Assembly: GCA_022616275.1 (NCBI GenBank)
Contig: JAKEFB010000049.1
Coordinates: 1-64,000, forward strand
Direction: 5' to 3'
From: Chloroflexota bacterium
GTDB lineage: Bacteria; Chloroflexota; Anaerolineae; Promineifilales; Promineifilaceae
DNA: 64,000 bases
Under the pieces are notes generated by a model. The model made no database searches and had not been told where the DNA came from. It was given only the letters and a program-made list of their open reading frames with translations. Positions 59,201 through 64,000 of the stretch are shown here, piece by piece. Every line of letters begins with the position of its first letter. Position 1 is the stretch's first letter. The translations under genes and the position numbers were made by a program.

Positions 59201-62200
59201 AGCCGTAAATAACACCCCGGGTTAGGCGATAGCCGAAATCCACGGTGGTGACATCGTTGGCGGCGGCGATAGTGGCCGCGCCAGAGTTGTCGCAGACGGT
59301 GCAGGCTACGCCCGGCTGATCGGGGTCGCCGGTCTGGGTGGTGCTGGCGCCAAAACCCGGGACAGTAGTCGTGTCTACGTTGACCCGGTAGTTGCCGTCG
59401 CGGAGGGCGTCAAAGAGATAGTAGCCAATAGGGTTGCCGTCGCTGCCGTCGGACGTGGTTGTTGAAGCCAGGTAGTCCGGGCTGGCCGTCGTGCAGGGAT
59501 TGCTGGGCGTGGCCGCCGGGCCGCACAGGTGTAAAGTGACGTAGGGGATGCCGGTTTCACCGGCGTCCTGGATGCCATCGCCATCGGCGTCGTTCCAGAC
59601 GCGGTCGCCAATGGAGCCGGTGGGGTTGACGTTGTTGGTGACGCACGACTGGGCCGGGTCGTTGGTCGCTTCGCCGTTGGCAAAGATGCCGCCACTACTG
59701 TCAGCGCAGTTCTGGTGGGTAGTCGGGTTGTTGCCCGGTGGCTCGAGGACGCGGAAGACGACGGTCACCGTCCGGCTCTGGCCGGGGTTGATCGGCCCGA
59801 CGTTGTTCCAGGTGATCGTCCCGCCGGAAACGCTGCTTTCGGGCGGGCTGGCCGAGACGAATTGGAATTTGGTGTTGTCGAAGATATCGGTCAGCGGGAC
59901 CGGGTTCATCACGTCGTCGGGCACGTTGCAGGTCAGCCCGCTGGAGACGCGGAAGCCGACAGAGTCCACGTTCAGGTCGCGGGCGCCGTTGGTATTGTCC
60001 TTGTTGGTGATCATCTGGATGGTGATCCGGTTGCCGGTAAAGTCGGACCAGCTCCAGGCCCGGTCGGCGCTCACGTCAATGACCAGCGTGCCGCTGGTCC
60101 CCGGCAGATCCGTGGCAACGTTAAACGTTCGCAGCAAGCCTACAAGAGTGTCGTCGCCGCCGGGGGCGCCAGTCTCGTTACCACCTGGCTCACAGGCGGG
60201 AGTGGTCGTCCCGCAGTCAATTAGCCGGACCTGGAACTGGTCATTGGCGCCAAAGGTACCAACCTTTTGGTAAGGGATGCGCACCAGGACCGAGGTGGGA
60301 GTGCCGGTCTGCGCGCTGAGGCCCCAGCCGTAACCGCCGAGGTTTTCGGACGCAGCAGCGTATGGTGCAGTAGCATAAGTACTGTCGGGGGCATTAAGGC
60401 TATTTGCCGGGTTGAGCCAGGCTTTCTGGCCCGTCCCGCTGTAAGGGGACTGGAGGCTGGCCCAGGTGTCGTAAGTGCAGACCTGAGGCGTGCCGCTGCT
60501 ATCGCCCGGCCGGTTATTAGTAACGTTAATCGTATAAGTGACCAGGTCGCCCTCGTAGAGCGGGTCCGTGCCGGAGAGCTGCTTGCTCAACGACAGGGAG
60601 GGGCCAAAGCCAAAGTCGGCCGTCTCGTTGGTAACCGCTGCTGGGTTTGTGCTGGTTGGGTCCAGGGGAATGGCGTAGGTCTCTCGTGTCGTCAGCCGGT
60701 AGCCGGTGGGTATATCCGTGTCGTCGCTGTCTACCTGGACCAGGTAGTTGCCGTCAGGCAGGCTGCTGAAGCCATAAATACCGCTGCCATTGCTGGTCGT
60801 CGTAGCGATCAACGGGTCGGCGCTGTCCAACACACCGTCGTCGTCCAGGTCCCAGTAGAGCCAGACGGTGACGCCGCTGATGCCGGTCTCGCTGCCGCCG
60901 TCCTGGACGGCGTCATTGTCCAGGTCGCGCCAGACAAAGTTACCCAGGCTGTTATTGCCCTGGACCAGGTTGGTGGCGCAATCCTCGGCAAAGGCCAGGC
61001 CGCCGCCAAAGCGAGCGTCGGCGCAGTTCGTAATCAGCGGGTTGCCGTTGTTGGCGATGTAGGTGGCCGGCACGGTGGCGTCGTAGTGGACGGCGCCGGA
61101 ACCCAGCGGCGGGACCGGGCTGTTCAGCCACCACTGGATGACGACCAGGTTGTTGGGGCCGGAACTAAGGACCGTGCCGGGGTCGGTAGTCTGCCAGGAC
61201 TGGCCGCTGTCGAGGGAAAAACGGACGGTGACGCAGTTGGAGGCGCAATAGCTGAAAGTGTTGGCGCTGGCGGCGCTGTTGGCCACGTACTGCAAGCCGG
61301 TGGGCACGGTATCGCTGAGAACCAGCGGAACGTTGACCCCGCCGCTGCTCAGGCTCAGGCCGGCGGCCGTGGTGGCGCTGGTGTTGGCAAAGGCGATGTC
61401 GTAGTCAATCGTCCCGCCGGTCGCGGGAATGGTGGCCGGGGCGCTGCTCTTGTCCAGGGTGACGGCCGGGTTGCTGCTACCAACCGGGGGAATGCCGGCG
61501 CCGTAATCGCCGTTGAACTTTTCGTTATCACGGCCGGAGGCCACTTCCTGGTAGGGGGTGAGGGTGGTAGAGCAGGGGCCGTCCAGGGCCAGGAAGGTAT
61601 AGAAGACCTTGCCAATCACGCCGGTATTGCTGGTGGGCAGGTTGGTAAAGTACAGTGGGCCACCGTACAATGGGTCGCTGACGCTGTCGTCAAAGGGGAT
61701 ATACAGGTCAGGCAGGCCGCTGCTCCGCGAGACGGTCAGGACGCCGCTGGTGCGGATCAGCCGGAAGCAACTGGGATCATAGCTGGGATCGCCAATGGGC
61801 TGCAGCCAGGCGTTGTAATCGGGCACGTAGTCGCCGTCGTTGTCGAAGCCCTGGTTAATATTGCCCAGCTCGTAGAGAATGCCGTTGGACGTGATGACCT
61901 GGCCAGGCAGGACGCTGTCGCCATCAGTGTTAAACCAGTGACCGTTGGGGTTAGGCTCGATCTTGTTGGCCATGGCCGAGATCTCGTTACGCATGGTCAT
62001 CGTCCAGATCTCGTCGTCGCTGGTGGAGCCGGCGTTGTCGTCAGCCCAAATGTCAAATTGCAGCCACAGGTCGTCGCCGGGCTTGACCGAATCACCCCAG
62101 GTGGGAACTGACCCCAGGTTGTCGTTGTCGGCCGCCAGGTTGCTACGCCGGGGGTAGGCGAAGTGCCAGTATTGGTTGGCGCACTGGCCCGCGGCCAGGG

Positions 62201-62669
62201 TGCCGATAAAGCGGGTGGCGTCGTTCAGGCCAATCCGGCCGCCGACGTGCTCGAAATAGTAAGCCGTGCCGTTGGCCGTGGCCGCGTGCAGGGCCGGGTG
62301 GTCCGCCATGATGGCGGCCTTCGTGCGTTGGGGATACTGGCCCGGCGTGCTGTTGGCGGGGGTGACAGTGTCGTAGTTGCCGATGTAGATCTGGACGCCC
62401 GTCAGGCTGGCGTCGCCGGTGTTGCAGACCCGGCCCAGCACCGTAGCCACTGAGGGGGCATAGGTCGAGGGAGAGAGGACGTTGGAGTCCACCACCAGGT
62501 TGTAGGCGGCAACGATTTCTACGTCGAGCACACCAGCCGCCTGGGCTTCATAAAGCTGGAAAAAGAATAAGGCCATAATGCCGGAAAAGAGAATAGTCAG
62601 GAGCAGGGTAGCGGACAAAACCCTGGCCCGGCGATGGAGTTGGCCATCGTGGTACGAGACTGTCTTCAT
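56214..62669 (-). CDS. Giant SdrD-repeat surface protein with GEVED domain
   Basis: The start is ATG 62669 (or 62672), behind AAGGAGG. A signal/anchor helix (VLSATLLLTILFSGIMALFFF) is followed by a large N-terminal beta region and a DUF11-like domain (TLDKSSAPATIPATGGTIDYDIAF). At least eight SdrD_B/Cna_B repeats come next, each opening like IGDRVWNDADGDGIQDAGE and with DGDG-type calcium-binding loops. A GEVED domain (DENGITRASGTPW ... GIVGNGEVEDYLW) precedes the C-terminal helix LLTIVGLLATSIYIF and KRRRIA. There is no LPXTG; the end resembles a sorting or retention tail. It is probably a calcium-stiffened adhesin stalk at the cell surface. Confidence 0.88.
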   Translation of the reverse strand: MKTVSYHDGQLHRRARVLSATLLLTILFSGIMALFFFQLYEAQAAGVLDVEIVAAYNLVVDSNVLSPSTYAPSVATVLGRVCNTGDASLTGVQIYIGNYDTVTPANSTPGQYPQRTKAAIMADHPALHAATANGTAYYFEHVGGRIGLNDATRFIGTLAAGQCANQYWHFAYPRRSNLAADNDNLGSVPTWGDSVKPGDDLWLQFDIWADDNAGSTSDDEIWTMTMRNEISAMANKIEPNPNGHWFNTDGDSVLPGQVITSNGILYELGNINQGFDNDGDYVPDYNAWLQPIGDPSYDPSCFRLIRTSGVLTVSRSSGLPDLYIPFDDSVSDPLYGGPLYFTNLPTSNTGVIGKVFYTFLALDGPCSTTLTPYQEVASGRDNEKFNGDYGAGIPPVGSSNPAVTLDKSSAPATIPATGGTIDYDIAFANTSATTAAGLSLSSGGVNVPLVLSDTVPTGLQYVANSAASANTFSYCASNCVTVRFSLDSGQSWQTTDPGTVLSSGPNNLVVIQWWLNSPVPPLGSGAVHYDATVPATYIANNGNPLITNCADARFGGGLAFAEDCATNLVQGNNSLGNFVWRDLDNDAVQDGGSETGISGVTVWLYWDLDDDGVLDSADPLIATTTSNGSGIYGFSSLPDGNYLVQVDSDDTDIPTGYRLTTRETYAIPLDPTSTNPAAVTNETADFGFGPSLSLSKQLSGTDPLYEGDLVTYTINVTNNRPGDSSGTPQVCTYDTWASLQSPYSGTGQKAWLNPANSLNAPDSTYATAPYAAASENLGGYGWGLSAQTGTPTSVLVRIPYQKVGTFGANDQFQVRLIDCGTTTPACEPGGNETGAPGGDDTLVGLLRTFNVATDLPGTSGTLVIDVSADRAWSWSDFTGNRITIQMITNKDNTNGARDLNVDSVGFRVSSGLTCNVPDDVMNPVPLTDIFDNTKFQFVSASPPESSVSGGTITWNNVGPINPGQSRTVTVVFRVLEPPGNNPTTHQNCADSSGGIFANGEATNDPAQSCVTNNVNPTGSIGDRVWNDADGDGIQDAGETGIPYVTLHLCGPAATPSNPCTTASPDYLASTTTSDGSDGNPIGYYLFDALRDGNYRVNVDTTTVPGFGASTTQTGDPDQPGVACTVCDNSGAATIAAANDVTTVDFGYRLTRGVIYGSTWEDLDTDGVKDAGEQPISGVTVYLCSTTPCNGGSAITSDTTDASGHYLFDNLLAGTYYTAVNSGSLPAGTTWTQSGDPDQTGTNCSPLCDNEWTTGVPLAAGQIYGSVDYGYHGSYTIGNTIYVDWNGDGDQDSAEEGISGVDVRLYEITNCGAGTCTDGDETLSSSPIAGDTTDLSGHYLFTNLPAGNYRVIVDSGDIPASHAQTQDPDEGGVCATCDGQGTATVNAGNPDELDEDFGYQPTGTGSIGDRVWQDEDGDAIQDSGESGLANITVNLYHDLNNNNVYDAGVDALIATTTTSDGTDGNPVGYYLFTGLPADNYLLDVDTNDADLPTLGGQPYGLSTNNDPHQVDLASGQTYLLADFGFYPAGIIGDYVWQDDNGDGEQGENETGINGVTLQLYDCGADTNSDDNVCGDADDVLLDTTTTANDGLGNPGYYQFTGLEAGYYEVRVTSGVPAGYTQTGDPDAYTPSPPCTGADGPAGAGTGCDNESTEIRLNVGQVDLSNDFGYRPPIFMGDTVWINPDGDSVQDPGEPGIPYVTVRVYRDGPNNQCDGGAGDDVLVATTETDSQGHYAFAGSTTTFTDDGYCIVVDNTDLDFPSGTVQNYDPDGINNNQTRVVVSGGAVTSVGNNNCPNCELTADFGYRYNGTNSLSGTVFYDGLNNGGLYDSGINDTPFQGVPVYLYNCETGTCNDGDETLVSSTTTAANGSYSFTTLPNGTYLVAVDQNNSQLLGLGQTREPNQDPCSASPSNCNNNNQVTLSGGADSTGNDYGFYGTLDCGDLPDNDTLSAAYFSTLKIDNGACHQIGALRLGATIDAESDGQPDTDAGTVSGGDGSDENGITRASGTPWTPGSTVNLSVVVTGSNGYLVGWFDWDGDGDFSRPDERVIFGSIGSGTQTRSLTIPNYYTTGQNLFARFRLYDASGGTPTFTSPTGIVGNGEVEDYLWQFAPTAVTLRTATAGPQDAAQRWTPLLTIVGLLATSIYIFKRRRIA

Positions 62670-62708
62670 CATTGCCTCCTTGCTACTCGTTACAATGACG
62701 CCAATCAC

Positions 62709-63137
62709 GCTTATTTGTTCATAAACAGGCGCTTGTCAGGGCTGTATAAAAACATAAATGGACATAACCCACCTATGAGGCAGGCTACAACATCAACCAC
62801 CGGCCTGGCGTCTGGATGTACCGGTACTCAATTTCCAGAACTACTTTGGGGCAAATGACCACCTGCAGCGATGGAAGGTCATTTGCCGCAGGCAAAGTAA
62901 GTTATCTTTTACCAGAAGGGCAACCGGAGTGTTGAAACTACTTTATCGCAAACCTTTCCCAGTGTTGGCGCAATCGTTACGCCCTATTATATAGGACAAA
63001 GATTACGACAAATATTACAGCGGCCCTACAAGGGAGGATGACTTTAGTCCTGGAAAGGTATAGCCAAAGCCCTGATATGCCTGACAAGGTGATGGGGAAA
63101 GTGAATGGGGATAGAGAATTTTCTGCCCCGGCCATTG
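62709..63137. other. Intergenic region upstream of the giant surface protein
   Basis: A gap of about 430 bases between the surface-protein gene and the thioredoxin-fold gene, both on the minus strand. It contains the hairpin at 62843 and AT-rich stretches (CCCTATTATATAGGAC near 62981) but no convincing gene. Confidence 0.5.
62843..62898. promoter_or_regulatory. Long interrupted palindrome upstream of the surface-protein gene
   Basis: GGCAAATGACC and GGTCATTTGCC are exactly complementary around 16 nt, extended by ACTTTG and CAAAGT after a short bulge. It could be an operator or a leader structure. Confidence 0.5.
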
Positions 63138-63788
63138 TCAGTTTTGCTTGACGGCCGTGGTCATGTGGCGCAGGAGCGTTTCTTCGTCCACCACGCCGCT
63201 CAGGTGGACCCGGCCGTTGATGATCAGGTGGGGGAGTTCCCGAATGGAGTAACGGACGAACGCCTCCGGGAAGGCGTCGCCCATAATCAGGTAGCTGCGC
63301 ACCAGCGGGCTGGCTACGGCCATGTTAAAGGCGCGCTGGGCCATGAGCGCCCCGGTTTCATTGTCGGCCGTGGTGATAATTTCCAGCTTTACTTCGTGGC
63401 GCAGCCGGCTCAGGTGGATGCGGGTGCGGGCTTCAGAAGTCATGCCTCTAAAGGAGACACATTGGATGGCAGCCACCAGGGAAGTCATCTGGACACCGGC
63501 CGGCAAGCCAATCAGCCGGACGCCGTAATCTACCGGCTCCCCTTCCTGGAGGCCCATCACGCCAATAACCGGGTAAAAGCTGTAATTGGCGCGGCGAGGA
63601 AAGAGCTGAAATTGGATGGCGGGAAAGTGCATGGCCAGGGTTTGGACGAGGCGGGCGGCTTGGGCCTCGGCCGGGGTGGCCGTTTCATCCCCCCAAATGT
63701 GCAGCCGCACCGGCTCCGGCAGCCGCTCAAAAAAAGCAGGCAGGCTGGTCCAGGTTTCCTCGTCAAAATACGGCCGGTCAGCGTTCAT
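63138..63788 (-). CDS. Thioredoxin/glutaredoxin-fold protein lacking the CxxC site
   Basis: The architecture resembles protein disulfide oxidoreductase (two thioredoxin folds): an N-terminal unit (VRLHIWGDETATPAEAQAARLVQTLA ... YPVIGVMGL) and a C-terminal unit (VKLEIITTADNETGALMAQRAFNMA ... YSIRELPHLIINGRVHLSGVVDEETLL) with the cis-Pro loop ELPHLIING. Where CPYC would stand the sequence reads ADNETG; the chain has only one cysteine, elsewhere. Redox activity is therefore not expected. It may bind peptides or act as a scaffold. Confidence 0.6.
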   Translation of the reverse strand: MNADRPYFDEETWTSLPAFFERLPEPVRLHIWGDETATPAEAQAARLVQTLAMHFPAIQFQLFPRRANYSFYPVIGVMGLQEGEPVDYGVRLIGLPAGVQMTSLVAAIQCVSFRGMTSEARTRIHLSRLRHEVKLEIITTADNETGALMAQRAFNMAVASPLVRSYLIMGDAFPEAFVRYSIRELPHLIINGRVHLSGVVDEETLLRHMTTAVKQN

Positions 63789-63855
63789 TGGCCAATCCTC
63801 TGGCCGCGTTTTATAATCGCTTCAGCTTGAATTGGCAAAGCCTCTTTTGGAAATC

Positions 63856-63899
63856 GGAGATTAGAGATTGGAGATTCCATCTCCAATCTCTGATCTCTT
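63856..63899. repeat. Inverted tandem repeat (GGAGATT type) in a divergent gap
   Basis: GGAGATTAGAGATTGGAGAT faces ATCTCCAATCTCTGATCTC with a 3-nt loop. The unit is the same as at 15098, but here it lies between divergent starts, so it is not simply a terminator. Confidence 0.6.
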
Positions 63900-63925
63900 C
63901 TTCAGTAGTTGGAGGAAAATGAACC

Positions 63926-64000
63926 TTGGGCGAGACGATTGATTTTCTGCGAAACCTGGCCGTGACCTACGGCCTGCGGGTGTTGGGGTCGGTCACCATG
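63926..64000 (+). CDS. Probable MscS-type mechanosensitive channel, N-terminal fragment
   Basis: Only 25 codons are inside the window. From TTG 63926, preceded by GGAGG, the frame reads MGETIDFLRNLAVTYGLRVLGSVTM, like the start of short MscS-family channels, where the first helix follows at once. The ATG at 63919 is out of frame and stops after seven codons. The call depends on the sequence beyond the window. Confidence 0.4.
   Translation, partial: MGETIDFLRNLAVTYGLRVLGSVTM

Noticed and set aside
60267-62111. Plus-strand open frame of 614 codons opposite the surface protein
   Set aside because: Low-information sequence from antisense of Asp/Gly-rich repeats; no start signal and no homology features.

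Overview
The window is a GC-rich bacterial chromosome segment packed with genes and saturated with CGGCCG/GGCCGG words. Gene content suggests a member of Chloroflexota, probably an Anaerolineae-type filament: tandem CpaB-like proteins, SdrD/SBBP/NBR1-Ig secreted proteins, paired immune-inhibitor-A-like zincins, an NrtR-type Nudix regulator, and secreted proteins ending in a YLPA tail. This placement is inference from gene content; no rRNA or tRNA gene was seen. Four well-spaced promoter-like pairs share the -10 hexamer TACAAT.

Left part (0-31 kb) is mostly housekeeping and envelope genes. A beta-helix protein with an attenuator-like leader (0.3-1.7 kb) is followed by a minus-strand block: PfkB kinase, parA, parB, an HzsA-related secreted CxxCH protein and an M24 peptidase. 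Next come a lipoprotein, an FtsB-like protein, a histidine kinase, two CpaB/SAF proteins and an NrtR-type regulator (8.4-15.1 kb). A DtxR/MntR regulator is divergent from an orphan Fe3+-type ABC ATPase. The ATPase is followed by a DEAD-box helicase remnant that runs into the 3' end of an M3 oligopeptidase gene. Then come a B12/radical SAM enzyme, DUF2203, an A-type Fe-S carrier, aspS, lipoprotein and SBBP genes, an MFS exporter, a stand-alone Nfu_N protein, a VOC protein and a pentapeptide-repeat protein.

An ISKra4-like insertion sequence (about 30.98-32.65 kb) with recognisable terminal repeats and a 9-bp target duplication separates this from the most interesting region, 32.67-48.71 kb. There a GntR/HutC regulator, with a DasR-dre-like operator just below a consensus promoter, heads a co-directional cluster: NamZ-type exo-N-acetylmuramidase (DUF1343), a Dpp/Opp-type ABC importer (two permeases, two ATPases, a lipoprotein binding protein), a two-TM small protein, a BadF/MurK-MurQ fusion, a GH20 hexosaminidase, a Gfo/Idh oxidoreductase, an AmiE-like S12 hydrolase and AnmK. 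None of the hydrolases has a signal peptide. I read the cluster as import of peptidoglycan fragments by an ABC transporter followed by cytoplasmic conversion of MurNAc and anhydroMurNAc to GlcNAc-6-phosphate. This would be a cell-wall scavenging system built differently from the PTS- or AmpG-based ones.

The right part (48.7-64 kb) holds a glutaminyl cyclotransferase next to a decayed end of a second copy of the same IS, a YtxH protein, two paralogous secreted zincins, FabH, a 2,150-residue SdrD-repeat surface protein, a cysteine-less thioredoxin-fold protein and the start of a probable MscS channel. Many intergenic gaps hold short tandem 6-8-mers, often followed by their inverted complement. 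The unit sequence differs from gap to gap while the architecture recurs.
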